A DNA stretch of 64,000 nucleotides from Streptomyces xantholiticus (lineage in GTDB: Bacteria; Actinomycetota; Actinomycetes; Streptomycetales; Streptomycetaceae), in NCBI RefSeq assembly GCF_014651015.1, contig NZ_BMWB01000005.1, positions 186,001 to 250,000 on the forward strand. The letters are read 5' to 3'. Made by a program: the position numbers and the translations under genes. The notes below the pieces were generated by a model. The model saw nothing but the letters and a program-made list of their open reading frames with translations. It was not told the DNA's origin and searched no databases. Shown here in pieces: positions 45,640 through 54,698 of this stretch. Positions within the stretch are counted from its first letter, which is position 1; every line of letters begins with the position of its first letter.

Positions 45640-46572
45640 ATGTACGACCCGACACGGCTCGCCGCGCTCGTGGCCGTGGCGGAGGCCGGGTCCATCACCC
45701 GGGCGGCCGCCCGACTCGGCTACACGGCACCGGCGCTCTCGCAGCAGATCGCGAAGCTGGAGCGCGAGGCCGGGGCGGTGCTGCTGGTGCGGTCGCACCG
45801 GGGCGCGCGGCTGACGGCGGCCGGTGAACTGCTCGCCGAGCGGGCCCGCCGGGTGCTGGACGAGATGGAGCAGGCACGCCATGAACTGGCCGGCCTCTCC
45901 GGACTGACCGGCGGCCGGCTGCGGGTCGGCACGTTCACCACCGTCGGCATCCATCTGCTGCCACCGGTGCTGAGCGCGTTCCGCCGTACGTACCCCGATG
46001 TGGAACTGACCGTCGCGGAGTACGAGCCGCCCGGCGGGGTCACCGCGGTGGCGACCGGCGAGGTGGACGTGGCGCTCACCCATACCTATGAACCGGCCGA
46101 GCCTGCCGCGCCGCCCCCCGGCGTGGTCGTGGAACCTTTGCTGGTGGAGGAATTGGTGCTGGTGACCGCGCCGGGGCATGTGCTGGCAGGCGGCTCGGGC
46201 CGGCTGCCCGTCGGCGAGCTGGCCGGCCAGCCGCTGATCAGCAGCGCCCCCTCGCACCCGCCCCGCAAGGGGGTCGAGGGCGCACTGGCGCGGGCCGGCG
46301 CCACACCCGCCGTGGTGTGCGAGTCACCCGGCTACGCACTGGTGTGCGCGCTGGTCAGTGCGGGTCTCGGGGTGGCCGTCGTGCCGGAGATGGTCGCCGC
46401 CATGGCCGCGACACCTTTGCAGATACGCCAGTTGGAGCCTACCTCGTTCCGCCGGACGATCTCGGTGGCGCACCGGGGTGATGAGTCGGGCCCGGCCGCG
46501 CGGTCACTGCGGGCGCTCATGCGCGCTGCGTTCGGCAGGGCGGGAGCCCGTCACGGTCCGGCCCGGCAGTGA
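45640..46572 (+). CDS. LysR family regulator
   Basis: The 310-residue protein has the N-terminal winged HTH (LAALVAVAEAGSITRAAARL, then ALSQQIAKLEREAGAVLLVR) and a periplasmic-binding-like effector domain (LRVGTFTTVGIHLLPPVLSA, VDVALTHTYEPAEP). It is divergent from the LysE exporter with an 83-nt gap, a layout in which LysR activates the exporter on binding an amino acid, as for LysG-LysE. The ATG at 45640 has GGGG ahead, though the site is poor. Confidence 0.93.
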   Translation: MYDPTRLAALVAVAEAGSITRAAARLGYTAPALSQQIAKLEREAGAVLLVRSHRGARLTAAGELLAERARRVLDEMEQARHELAGLSGLTGGRLRVGTFTTVGIHLLPPVLSAFRRTYPDVELTVAEYEPPGGVTAVATGEVDVALTHTYEPAEPAAPPPGVVVEPLLVEELVLVTAPGHVLAGGSGRLPVGELAGQPLISSAPSHPPRKGVEGALARAGATPAVVCESPGYALVCALVSAGLGVAVVPEMVAAMAATPLQIRQLEPTSFRRTISVAHRGDESGPAARSLRALMRAAFGRAGARHGPARQ

Positions 46573-46597
46573 TCTCGAAAGCCGCCCGACGCGCGGG

Positions 46598-47029
46598 TCA
46601 GCCCTGAACCGGAACGGGCCAGGGCAGGGTGATCCAGACGGTCTTGCCGCCCTCCGCGGTGGGCGTGACGGACAGCCGTCCGCCGCACTCGGCGGTGAGG
46701 GTGCGGATGATGACCATGCCGCGGCCGTTGTCCTGGCGAACGGCCGCGGGCAGCCGCCGCGGCCAGCGCGGATGACTGTCGGTGACGCCGATGCAGAGCT
46801 GTTCGTCGCGTACCAGTCGCAGGTCCACGGTGAACGTCGGCGACTGGCCGAAGGTGTGCTGAACGGCATTGGTGGCGAGCTCGGACACGATCAGCCGGAC
46901 GGTGTCGACGGCCTCGGCGTCGGGCTCCAGCCCCCATTCGCACACGGTGTCCGTCACGTGTCTCCGCGCGGCGGAGACCGACACCGGATCGCTCGGCAGA
47001 GTGACGGATGCTTCTTGGTGGTCTGCCAT
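46598..47029 (-). CDS. Anti-sigma-factor-type ATP-binding protein (HATPase, RsbW-like)
   Basis: The 143-residue protein has the GHKL ATPase N-box LIVSELATNAVQHTFG near 45 and the G1 motif VTDSHPRWPRRLP followed by NGRGMVIIRTLTAECGG near 105. Streptomyces contain dozens of such short serine kinase-like proteins, which may regulate sigma factors or anti-anti-sigma factors. No partner adjoins it. Start at 47029 has AAAGGGA upstream. Confidence 0.9.
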   Translation of the reverse strand: MADHQEASVTLPSDPVSVSAARRHVTDTVCEWGLEPDAEAVDTVRLIVSELATNAVQHTFGQSPTFTVDLRLVRDEQLCIGVTDSHPRWPRRLPAAVRQDNGRGMVIIRTLTAECGGRLSVTPTAEGGKTVWITLPWPVPVQG

Positions 47030-47246
47030 GGCGGCGCTGTCCCTTTCCCACCGCGGCCGGGCTCCGACTCGTAGCGGATGAAACGCAGGAACGGCCACGG
47101 ATTACGCTTCCGCGTCAGACTGCCACTTATCGTGCCTCAGGGTCGGTGATCCACCAAGATACGTACATATCTATCGCTCGATGCGGTGAACTCTGCGACG
47201 ACAGACCGTATTTGAGCCCCACTCGAGACCGGGCAGGGGCTCGGCC

Positions 47247-48392
47247 TCAACGGCCGGGCGCGGCCTCGATGATCGTGGAGACGGCCGTGTCGATCTGCTG
47301 CTCCGTGAGATCCGCCCTGGCGGTGAGCCGGATACGGGAGATCCCGTCGGGCACGGACGGGGGCCGGAAGCATCCCACGACAAGGCCCGCGGCCCGGCAG
47401 TCCGCCGCCCAGCGCAGTGCCGCGTCCGGTGACGGCGCCTGCACGGAGACCACCGCCGCCTCCGGCCGGGCCGCGGTCAGGCCGGCGTCGCTGAGCCTGC
47501 GGTGCAGCGTCGCCGCCACTTCGCGCGCCCGGCCCGCGAGACCGGGCTCGCGACGCAGCACCCGCAGACTCGCGAGCGCACCGCCTGCCGCGGCCGGCGC
47601 CAGGCCGGTGTCGAAGATGAACGTACGTGCGGTGTTCACCAGGTGGTCGATGACGCGGGCCGGGCCGAGAACCGCCCCGCCCTGGCTGCCCAGGGACTTG
47701 GACAGCGTCAGCGTGGCGACTGTGCCCGCCGTGCCGGCCAGCCCGGCGGCGGCCAGGGCGCCGCGGCCGCCGTCACCGAGGACCCCGAGCCCGTGCGCGT
47801 CGTCGACGAGGAGCGCCGCGCCGTACTCGCGGCAGGCGTCGGCCAGGCCCGGCAGGGGGGCGGCGTCGCCGTCGACGGAGAAGACCGAGTCGGTGACGGC
47901 GAGGGCGCGGCGGCCGGGGTGCGCGTCGAGGGTCTTGCGTACGGCGTCGACATCGGCGTGCGCGACGACCACGGTCTCGGCCCGGGAGAGCCGGCAGCCG
48001 TCGACGATGGAGGCGTGGTTGCCCGCGTCGGAGACGACAAGCGCATCGCGGCCACTGAGCGCGGTGACCGCGGCGAGGTTGGCGGCGTAGCCGGAGGACA
48101 GGACGAGGGCCGCCTCGAAGCCGCAGAAGTCGGCGAGTTCACGCTCCAGTTCGGCGTGGAGCTCGGTGCTGCCGGTGACGAGGCGGGAGCCGGTGGCCCC
48201 TGCCCCCCATCGGCGGGCGGCCTCCACGGCGCCTTCCGTGACCTCGGGGCGGCGGGTGAGACCGAGATAGTCGTTGCTCGCCAGATCGAGGAGGTCGCTG
48301 TCGGCGGTGCGGGGCCGGAGCGTCCGGACGAGGCCCGCGCGCTCGCGGCGGCGCGACTCGTCGTCGATCCAGTCGAAAGGATCCTGCGGCAT
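47247..48392 (-). CDS. bioF: 8-amino-7-oxononanoate synthase
   Basis: A 381-residue PLP enzyme of biotin synthesis that condenses pimeloyl thioester with L-alanine. Visible motifs: [17 protein letters not shown] near 37, [17 protein letters not shown] near 70, [15 protein letters not shown] near 195, and the PLP lysine in [15 protein letters not shown] near 228. It diverges from bioB-bioA across a 145-nt gap, where biotin control would be expected, but no BirA-like operator is obvious. AAAGGA is the ribosome site. Confidence 0.95.
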   Translation of the reverse strand: MPQDPFDWIDDESRRRERAGLVRTLRPRTADSDLLDLASNDYLGLTRRPEVTEGAVEAARRWGAGATGSRLVTGSTELHAELERELADFCGFEAALVLSSGYAANLAAVTALSGRDALVVSDAGNHASIVDGCRLSRAETVVVAHADVDAVRKTLDAHPGRRALAVTDSVFSVDGDAAPLPGLADACREYGAALLVDDAHGLGVLGDGGRGALAAAGLAGTAGTVATLTLSKSLGSQGGAVLGPARVIDHLVNTARTFIFDTGLAPAAAGGALASLRVLRREPGLAGRAREVAATLHRRLSDAGLTAARPEAAVVSVQAPSPDAALRWAADCRAAGLVVGCFRPPSVPDGISRIRLTARADLTEQQIDTAVSTIIEAAPGR

Positions 48393-48537
48393 GGCGGTCC
48401 GGTCCTTTTGTAGGCAGCGGACAGACCCTAGCCCGGGGCGAGCACGTGTCGGGTGTGGCCATGCACACACCTCGAAACGCCGCTGTTGTGGAGTTCCTCC
48501 TTGGCCCGGACGTGTGCCGTACGCAAGGATCTGCGCC

Positions 48538-49707
48538 ATGGACCTGCTGAACACCCTGGTGGAGAAGGGGCTGCGGCGCGAGCTGCCGACCCGTGATGAA
48601 GCGCTCGCCGTGCTGGCGACCTCCGATGACGATCTGCTCGATGTGGTGGCCGCGGCCGGCAAGGTGCGCCGGCAGTGGTTCGGTCGGCGGGTGAAGCTCA
48701 ACTATCTCGTCAACCTGAAGTCGGGCCTGTGCCCCGAGGACTGCTCGTACTGCTCCCAGCGGCTCGGGTCGAAGGCGGAGATCCTCAAGTACACCTGGCT
48801 GAAGCCGGAGGAGGCCTCCGAGGCCGCGGCCGCCGGCGTGGCGGGCGGCGCCAAGCGGGTCTGCCTGGTCGCGAGCGGGCGCGGGCCGACGGACAGGGAT
48901 GTGGACCGGGTCTCGAAGACGATCGAGGCGATCAAGGAACAGAACGAGGGCGTCGAGGTGTGCGCCTGCCTCGGGCTGCTCTCCGACGGTCAGGCCGAGC
49001 GGCTGCGCGACGCGGGCGCCGACGCGTACAACCACAACCTGAACACGTCCGAGGGGACGTACGGGGACATCACCACCACCCACACCTACGCGGACCGCGT
49101 GGACACGGTCACCAAGGCGCACGCCGCGGGCCTGTCCGCGTGCTCCGGGCTGATCGCCGGCATGGGCGAGAGCGACGAGGACCTGGTCGACGTCGTCTTC
49201 GCCCTGCGCGAGCTCGACCCGGACTCGGTCCCGGTGAACTTCCTGATCCCCTTCGAGGGCACGCCGCTCGCCAAGGAATGGCACCTCACGCCGCAGCGGT
49301 GTCTGCGAATCCTCGCCATGACCCGGTTCGTCTGCCCGGACGTGGAGGTGCGGCTGGCCGGCGGGCGCGAGGTGCATCTGCGCTCGATGCAGCCGCTCGC
49401 GCTGCACCTGGCCAACTCGATCTTCCTGGGCGACTACCTCACCAGCGAGGGCCAGGCAGGCAAGGCCGACCTGGAGATGATCGCCGACGCCGGTTTCGAG
49501 GTGGAGGGCTCGGACACGACGACGCTGCCCGAGCACCGCGCCACGGGCGGTGGCTGCGGCTCGGTGTGCGGTGACGGCGGAGGTGGCTGCTCCGACGGCG
49601 CAACGGCCGAGCAGGCCGAACCTGCCGCCGAGGTTCCCGCAGCCCGTACGGATCTGGTCGCGGTCCGCCGCCGGGGCGCCGGAACGGACATCGCGCCCAA
49701 TGCCTGA
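48538..49707 (+). CDS. bioB: Biotin synthase
   Basis: The 389-residue radical SAM enzyme inserts sulfur in dethiobiotin. The [4Fe-4S] motif is [15 protein letters not shown] near 63. Later are [27 protein letters not shown] and [20 protein letters not shown]. The last 50 residues form a Gly- and Cys-rich tail ([18 protein letters not shown]) beyond the usual core, seen in other Streptomyces BioB as I recall. The start at 48538 has AAGGA. Its stop overlaps the bioA start by 8 nt. Confidence 0.96.
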   Translation: MDLLNTLVEKGLRRELPTRDEALAVLATSDDDLLDVVAAAGKVRRQWFGRRVKLNYLVNLKSGLCPEDCSYCSQRLGSKAEILKYTWLKPEEASEAAAAGVAGGAKRVCLVASGRGPTDRDVDRVSKTIEAIKEQNEGVEVCACLGLLSDGQAERLRDAGADAYNHNLNTSEGTYGDITTTHTYADRVDTVTKAHAAGLSACSGLIAGMGESDEDLVDVVFALRELDPDSVPVNFLIPFEGTPLAKEWHLTPQRCLRILAMTRFVCPDVEVRLAGGREVHLRSMQPLALHLANSIFLGDYLTSEGQAGKADLEMIADAGFEVEGSDTTTLPEHRATGGGCGSVCGDGGGGCSDGATAEQAEPAAEVPAARTDLVAVRRRGAGTDIAPNA

Positions 49708-50989
49708 GCTCACCCCCGGCGAGCTGCGTGCCCTGGACCGCGCACACGTCTGGCACCCGTACGGCCCGATGCCGGGCCGTACGGACCCGCTCGTCGTCGA
49801 GTCCGCCTCCGGGGTACGGCTGCGGCTCGCCGAGGCGGTCCACGGGCAGCGCGAATTGATCGACGGCATGTCCTCCTGGTGGTCAGCGGTCCACGGCTAC
49901 AACCACCCGGTGCTCAACGAGGCGGCGACCGCGCAGCTGGGGCGGATGAGCCACGTCATGTTCGGCGGCCTCACCCATGAACCGGCCGTGCGGCTGGCCA
50001 CCCGCCTGGTCGAGATCACTCCGGAGCCGCTGCGGCACGTCTTCCTGTGCGACTCGGGCTCGGTGTCCGTCGAGGTCGCGGTGAAGATGTGCCTCCAGTA
50101 CTGGCGCTCCGTGGGCCGCCCCGCCAAACAGCGACTGCTGACCTGGCGCGGCGGCTACCACGGCGACACCTGGCAGCCGATGGCCGTGTGCGACCCGGAG
50201 GGCGGGATGCACGAGCTGTGGCAGGGCGTACTGCCCCGGCAGCTCTTCGCGGACGCGCCGCCGGCCGCCTACGAGGAGTCGTACGCGGCCGGTCTGCGCG
50301 AGCTGATCGCCCGGCACGCGGACGAGCTGGCGGCGGTGATCGTCGAGCCGGTCGTGCAGGGCGCGGGTGGCATGCGCTTCCACTCCCCCGAGTACCTGCG
50401 GGTGCTGCGGGAGGCCTGTGACGACTACGGCGTACTGCTCGTCCTCGACGAGATCGCGACCGGATTCGGGCGTACGGGCACGATGTTCGCCGCCGAGCAC
50501 GCCGGGATCGCGCCGGACGTGATGTGCCTGGGCAAGGCGCTGACCGGCGGCTATCTGACGATGGCGGCGACACTCTGCACATCGCGGGTGGCAGAGGGCA
50601 TCTCACGGGGCGAGGTCCCGGTGCTGGCGCACGGCCCGACGTTCATGGGCAACCCGCTGGCGTCGGCCGTCGCCTGCGCGTCGATCGACCTGCTGCTCGG
50701 CCAGGACTGGCAGCAGGAGGTCAAACGCCTCGAAACGGGCCTGCGCGTCGGGCTCGCCGAGGCTGCCGCGGTGCCCGGGGTGCGGGACGTCCGGGTGCTC
50801 GGCGCCATCGGCGTCGTCCAGCTCGACCACGAGATCGACATGGCCGCGGCGACAGCGGCGGCGGTCCGCGAGGGCGTCTGGCTGCGCCCCTTCCGCGACC
50901 TTGTCTACACGATGCCGCCGTATGTCACCGCCGACGAGGACCTCGACCGCATCTGCCGCGGGGTGCGCGCGGCGGCAGCAGCGGGGTGA
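49700..50989 (+). CDS. bioA: Adenosylmethionine-8-amino-7-oxononanoate aminotransferase
   Basis: A 429-residue PLP aminotransferase that makes 7,8-diaminopelargonate. [16 protein letters not shown] and [18 protein letters not shown] near 52 are BioA-specific. [20 protein letters not shown] near 115, [20 protein letters not shown] near 250, and the PLP Lys in [18 protein letters not shown] near 278 follow. It begins inside the end of bioB, so coupling is likely. Confidence 0.96.
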   Translation: MPELTPGELRALDRAHVWHPYGPMPGRTDPLVVESASGVRLRLAEAVHGQRELIDGMSSWWSAVHGYNHPVLNEAATAQLGRMSHVMFGGLTHEPAVRLATRLVEITPEPLRHVFLCDSGSVSVEVAVKMCLQYWRSVGRPAKQRLLTWRGGYHGDTWQPMAVCDPEGGMHELWQGVLPRQLFADAPPAAYEESYAAGLRELIARHADELAAVIVEPVVQGAGGMRFHSPEYLRVLREACDDYGVLLVLDEIATGFGRTGTMFAAEHAGIAPDVMCLGKALTGGYLTMAATLCTSRVAEGISRGEVPVLAHGPTFMGNPLASAVACASIDLLLGQDWQQEVKRLETGLRVGLAEAAAVPGVRDVRVLGAIGVVQLDHEIDMAAATAAAVREGVWLRPFRDLVYTMPPYVTADEDLDRICRGVRAAAAAG

Positions 50990-51602
50990 CGTGGGGTGGG
51001 CGGGGACCGCGGTGCGCGGGGCGGGGGCGCCGGGAGCGGCGTTGCCGCGGGTCCGCGGGTGGTGGGGGCCGGTCGGCCAGTGGGGGGGCGCCGGGCGGGG
51101 CGGTGGGGGGGCGCCGGGCGGGGCGGTGCGCCGTTGGCGTGGCCGCTGCGCGGAGCTGGTCCCCTCCCCGCCCCTTCCCGAAACCGGGGCTCCGGCCCGG
51201 GCCCCGGTACCGCGCTTCGCGTGGTGGCCTCGAACGCCCTACGGCCTGGCGGCCGTGGTGGAGCCCCGGGCGGGGTATTGCCGCTGCGCGGCAGACCGCC
51301 CTCGGCCCAAGCCCTGCCGGCGACCGGCACGCGGGGCTGGGGTCGGAGCCCCGGCAAAACGGGCCCACCCCAGCCCCGCCGTCGGTCGACGCGCGGGGCT
51401 CGGGCAGAACCCCGAAAGACCGGCACGTCTCAGCCCCGCCGGCGACCGACACGCGGGACCCGCGGGACTCGGGGCGGAGGCCGACTGGACGGGCAGGGTT
51501 GGGCTCCGGCGGTGATTGAGGCGCGGGGTGCGGAGGCGGAGTTCCCGTGGAAGCGGCCCGGGGCGGAGACCCGGGTGGAGCGAAGGAAGGGTGCGGAAGC
51601 AC
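50990..51602. repeat. Degenerate GC-rich intergenic repeats between bioA and bioD
   Basis: About 610 nt without a gene. Imperfect copies of units such as CCCCGCCGGCGACCGACACG, GCGGGGCTCGGGCAGAACCCC and GGCGGTGATTGAGGCGCGGG occur from about 51310 to 51530. Similar CGGCGATTGAGGCGCGGGG elements are known from memory as dispersed intergenic repeats in Streptomyces. Upstream, 51000-51150, a G-rich stretch of GGGGGGCGCCGGGCGG appears twice. The gap splits a usually compact bioBAD operon. Confidence 0.6.
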
Positions 51603-52316
51603 ATGGCAGTGATCGTCGTCACCGGAACCGGTACCGAGATCGGCAAGACCGTCGTCACCGCGGCCGTCGCCGCGGCGGCCCTCGCGCAGGGTCGGTCCGT
51701 CGCCGTCGTGAAGCCCGCGCAGACCGGGGTCGCGCCGGGTGAGGACGGCGACGTCGACGTCGTGCGGCGGCTCGCCGGGGACATCACATCTGCGGAACTC
51801 GCCCGCTTCCCCGAGCCGTTGGCGCCGGCGACCGCCGCCCGGCGGGCCGGGCTCGATCCGGTGCGGCCCGGGCAGGTGGCCGAGGCCGCCGCGAAACTGG
51901 CGGGTGAGCACGACCTGGTGCTGGTCGAGGGCGCGGGCGGCCTGCTCGTACGGTTCGACGACGACGGTGCCACCCTCGCCGACGTGGCCGCCGAGCTCGC
52001 CGCGCCCGTGCTCGTCGTCGCCCCGGCCGGCCTCGGCACACTGAACATGACCGCCCTGACGGCGGAGGCCTTGCGCGCAAGGGACTTGGAGCAGCTGGGC
52101 GTCGTGGTCGGGAGCTGGCCGGCCGAGCCGGATCTCGCCGCACGCTGCAACCTGGCGGATCTGCCGGAAGCGGCGGGCGCCCCGCTGCTCGGCGTCGTCC
52201 CCGAGGGCGCCGGAGCGCTCGCTCCCGTCGAGTTCAGGGCGGGGGCGGCCGCGTGGCTGGCGCCACGCCTCGGCGGCCGGTGGGATGCGGGGGCGTTCAC
52301 CGCCGCCGTAGGCTGA
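51603..52316 (+). CDS. bioD: Dethiobiotin synthetase
   Basis: The 237-residue ATP-dependent carboxylase closes the ureido ring of biotin. The P-loop is VTGTGTEIGKTVVTAA near residue 6. VVKPAQTGV near 35 and VLVEGAGGLLVRFDDDG near 105 are family signatures. It lies 613 nt after bioA, so it may have its own promoter in the repeat region. The ATG at 51603 has GGAAG upstream. Confidence 0.95.
   Translation: MAVIVVTGTGTEIGKTVVTAAVAAAALAQGRSVAVVKPAQTGVAPGEDGDVDVVRRLAGDITSAELARFPEPLAPATAARRAGLDPVRPGQVAEAAAKLAGEHDLVLVEGAGGLLVRFDDDGATLADVAAELAAPVLVVAPAGLGTLNMTALTAEALRARDLEQLGVVVGSWPAEPDLAARCNLADLPEAAGAPLLGVVPEGAGALAPVEFRAGAAAWLAPRLGGRWDAGAFTAAVG
52309..52314 (+). promoter_or_regulatory. -10 element for a leaderless VOC transcript
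   Basis: TAGGCT overlaps the end of bioD and ends 7 nt before the GTG start of the next gene, which lacks a ribosome site. Confidence 0.4.
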
Positions 52317-52321
52317 TTTCC

Positions 52322-52675
52322 GTGCGCGCAAAGATCGACGAGATCGTCTTCGACTGCCGTGACCCCGCCCGGCTGGTGCGCTTCTGGGCCGAGCTCCTCG
52401 GCGGTGATCCGGTGGACCGGTCCGCCGACTGGTCGTACGTCGATCCGCCTCAGTTCGTACGCGTCGCCTTCCAGCGCGTACCGGAGGGCAAGTCGGTCAA
52501 GAACCGGCTGCATCTGGACCTGGACGCGGGCGACGTCGACATGGCGGCGGACGAAGCGGCCCGGCTCGGCGCGGAACGCGTCGGCGCGGTGGTCACCGAC
52601 GACCACGGCCGGTTCCAGGTCCTGCGCGACCCGGAGGGCAACGAATTCTGCTTCGTGGCGCCGCTCGACGGCTGA
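52322..52675 (+). CDS. VOC (glyoxalase-like) family protein
   Basis: A 117-residue single VOC module: KIDEIVFDCRDPARLVRFWA at the start, KNRLHLDLDAGDVDMAADEA near 60, and FQVLRDPEGNEFCFVAP at the end, where the metal-binding His and Glu positions lie. Substrate unknown. GTG start at 52322, 5 nt after the bioD stop. Confidence 0.9.
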   Translation: MRAKIDEIVFDCRDPARLVRFWAELLGGDPVDRSADWSYVDPPQFVRVAFQRVPEGKSVKNRLHLDLDAGDVDMAADEAARLGAERVGAVVTDDHGRFQVLRDPEGNEFCFVAPLDG

Positions 52676-52732
52676 TCCGCGCCGTCGGGGGGAGAATGAC
52701 GGAGACCGGCCCGTCCTCGCAGGGAGGTACCG

Positions 52733-53413
52733 ATGGCTCAGCGCGACTCGAAGGTCCCGAAGGACGCCGTCCACCATCCTCTCTTCGCCCGCTTCTACGC
52801 GAAGATGAGTGTGAGCGCGGACCTCAAGGGAGGCATCGCCGCCTACCGGGCCGAACTGCTCGAGGGACTGTCGGGCCGGGTGATCGAGATCGGCGCGGGA
52901 AACGGTCTGAACTTCGCGCACTACCCGGCCACCGTTTCCGAGGTGGTCGCGCTCGAACCGGAGCGCACCCTGCGGAATTTGGCCGCCGAGGCCGCGCTGC
53001 GCGCCGAGGTACCGGTGGATGTGGTGCCCGGCGCCGCCGAGGCGATGCCGGTCAAGAGCGAGGGCTTCGACGCGGCGGTCGCATCGCTGGTGCTGTGCAC
53101 CGTACGGGATCTGCCGCGGGCGCTGTCAGAGATCAGAAGGGTCCTGCGGCCGGGCGGCGAACTGCGGTTCTTCGAGCACGGAATCGCGGAGGGCCGCGGC
53201 CTCGCGACGACGCAGCGGGTCCTGGACCGTACCGTGTGGCCGCTGCTGTTCGGCGGGTGCCACACCGCGCGGGACACCGTCGCCGCGATCGAGGAGGCCG
53301 GGTTCGAACTGGGCGCCCATCGGCGGTTCCGGGTGCCGAAGGGCGGACCGCAGCTGCCCACTTCGCCCTGCGTCCTGGGCGTCGCCCGCCGGCCGCAGGA
53401 CACGGACCGGTAG
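52733..53413 (+). CDS. Class I SAM-dependent methyltransferase
   Basis: The 226-residue protein has motif I VIEIGAGNGLNFAHYP near 50, an acidic residue in VVALEPERTL, and motif SLVLCTVRDLPRALSEIRRV near 117, followed by LRPGGELRFFEHG. This is the METTL7/UbiE-like group. Its acceptor is unknown. GGGAGG precedes the ATG. It ends 6 nt from a converging toxin-like gene. Confidence 0.92.
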   Translation: MAQRDSKVPKDAVHHPLFARFYAKMSVSADLKGGIAAYRAELLEGLSGRVIEIGAGNGLNFAHYPATVSEVVALEPERTLRNLAAEAALRAEVPVDVVPGAAEAMPVKSEGFDAAVASLVLCTVRDLPRALSEIRRVLRPGGELRFFEHGIAEGRGLATTQRVLDRTVWPLLFGGCHTARDTVAAIEEAGFELGAHRRFRVPKGGPQLPTSPCVLGVARRPQDTDR

Positions 53414-53419
53414 TCCACG

Positions 53420-53791
53420 TCACTCGTACCAGTTCCGCAGCTCCTCCGCGATGCGCCCGACGCCGGCCTGACCGTCCTTGACCAGACGCGACAGGTCCCG
53501 CACCTGCTCGGGCGAGGTGACGACCTTCAGTCCGCAGGCGACGAGATAGCCGTACGCGACGGCCGAGGCGAACATGGCGTTGGACCGCTCGAGCGCGGGC
53601 ACATGCAGCAACAGCTGCAGCAGAGCGGCGGCTCTGGACGCCGGGTCGCCGTAGACGGGGACGCCGAATATCTCCGCCTCATGACGGCTGACGGCGGCGA
53701 CGAGCGCGCCCCAGTCGGTGACCTGGGGGTCGCCAGGAGTCTTGTGCTCGGCCACCATGAGCAGCCAGGCGAGGTCGATCCGCAGAGTCAA
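53420..53791 (-). CDS. Doc/Fic-type toxin component with a degenerate active site
   Basis: The 123-residue protein has the layout of Streptomyces Fic/Doc toxin components (LRIDLAWLLMVAEHKTPGDP at the start, SRAAALLQLLLHVPALERSN in the middle, RIAEELRNWYE at the end). The Fic motif HPFx(D/E)GN(K/G)R is not present; the aligned segment is VPALERSNAMFAS, lacking the catalytic His and the Gly-Asn. It begins with TTG in a TTGA overlap with the antitoxin stop. Whether it modifies a target at all is doubtful. Confidence 0.75.
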   Translation of the reverse strand: MTLRIDLAWLLMVAEHKTPGDPQVTDWGALVAAVSRHEAEIFGVPVYGDPASRAAALLQLLLHVPALERSNAMFASAVAYGYLVACGLKVVTSPEQVRDLSRLVKDGQAGVGRIAEELRNWYE

Positions 53792-54003
53792 CGCTTGTCG
53801 CCGAACTCCTCGGCGAAGACCGACTCGTACTGCTTCATGAAGTCGGCCGCCGCGTCGACGAAGGTGCGTCCCGCTTCGCCGGCGTCCTGCTTGACCAGCT
53901 CTTCGATGTAGCGGTTCATGCTCAGTCCGCGTTGCATCGCCCGCTGCCGGGCGGTCTCCGCAGTGGACTCGTCCACGCGTACGTTCAGCTGGGTCTTCGC
54001 CAC
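53788..54003 (-). CDS. Ribbon-helix-helix antitoxin
   Basis: A 71-residue protein with an N-terminal RHH DNA-binding domain (TQLNVRVDESTAETARQRAM and SMNRYIEELVKQD) and an acidic C-terminal tail (FMKQYESVFAEEFGDKR) that would wrap the toxin. GTG start at 54003. It precedes and overlaps the toxin gene, as in most type II systems, and probably autoregulates the pair. Confidence 0.87.
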   Translation of the reverse strand: MAKTQLNVRVDESTAETARQRAMQRGLSMNRYIEELVKQDAGEAGRTFVDAAADFMKQYESVFAEEFGDKR

Positions 54004-54111
54004 GTCTTCAAGCTAGCGCGAGGCCGCTAGCAGCCGCAAGGGCGCAGGCACCCGTCTCGCAGCACGGAAGTCGGTGGCGCGCGTGAACGCGGGCGTGCTT
54101 GGCTCACGGCC

Positions 54112-54534
54112 ATGACCGACCTGCACATTCGCAATGCCGCTCCGGAAGAGGCCGAGGCCGTGCTCGCCTTCTGGAAGCAGGCCGCAGAAGGCACCAGCAT
54201 CACCGACGACGTGGACGGCGTCGCACGACTCATCTCCCGCGACCCTCAGGCACTCATCCTGGCCGAACGGGACGGCGTGCTGGTGGGCTCGGTGATCGCC
54301 GGCTACGACGGGTGGCGCTGCTCCCTGTACCGGCTGGCCGTGCTGCCCTCCCACCGCCGGCGCGGGATCTCCACGGCGCTGCTCGAAGCGGCCGAGAAGC
54401 GGTTCGTCGCGGTGGGCGGCCGGCGCGGGGACGCGATGGTGCTCGAGGCCAACGAGCGGGCGCACCGGGCCTGGGCGTCCGCGGGGTACCGGCGCGAGGA
54501 CCACTGGCGCCGCTGGGTCAAGCCCTTCGTCTGA
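54112..54534 (+). CDS. GNAT family N-acetyltransferase
   Basis: A 140-residue protein with the acetyl-CoA-binding motif YRLAVLPSHRRRGISTALLE near 82 and the C-terminal EANERAHRAWASAGYRRED pattern. Substrate unknown. It diverges from the toxin-antitoxin pair. Start at ATG 54112 with a TGGCTC hexamer 11 nt upstream, possibly leaderless. Confidence 0.92.
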   Translation: MTDLHIRNAAPEEAEAVLAFWKQAAEGTSITDDVDGVARLISRDPQALILAERDGVLVGSVIAGYDGWRCSLYRLAVLPSHRRRGISTALLEAAEKRFVAVGGRRGDAMVLEANERAHRAWASAGYRREDHWRRWVKPFV

Positions 54535-54620
54535 GCGCCGCCGCACCGCGGGCCGCTTTGCCCCTCCTTTACCATGGGTCCACTGTCCACTCCCCGTACG
54601 AAAGGTGTGAGCGTCCGTCC

Positions 54621-54698
54621 ATGGGCGAGCCTCCCAGTAGCCGACATCGCGCATTCCTCCTCCCGCTGCCCGATCATGGGACGGAGGTGAACCGATGA
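54621..54698 (+). CDS. Putative 25-residue leader peptide of the CorC pair
   Basis: A short frame, beginning MGEPPSSRHRAFLLPLP and ending HGTEVNR, whose stop overlaps the next start as ATGA. It has four Pro and four Arg or His in 25 residues. AAAGG lies about 16 nt upstream, a loose ribosome site. Its placement before a magnesium-transporter-like pair recalls proline-rich leaders such as MgtL. Evidence is positional only; it could be chance. Confidence 0.4.
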   Translation: MGEPPSSRHRAFLLPLPDHGTEVNR

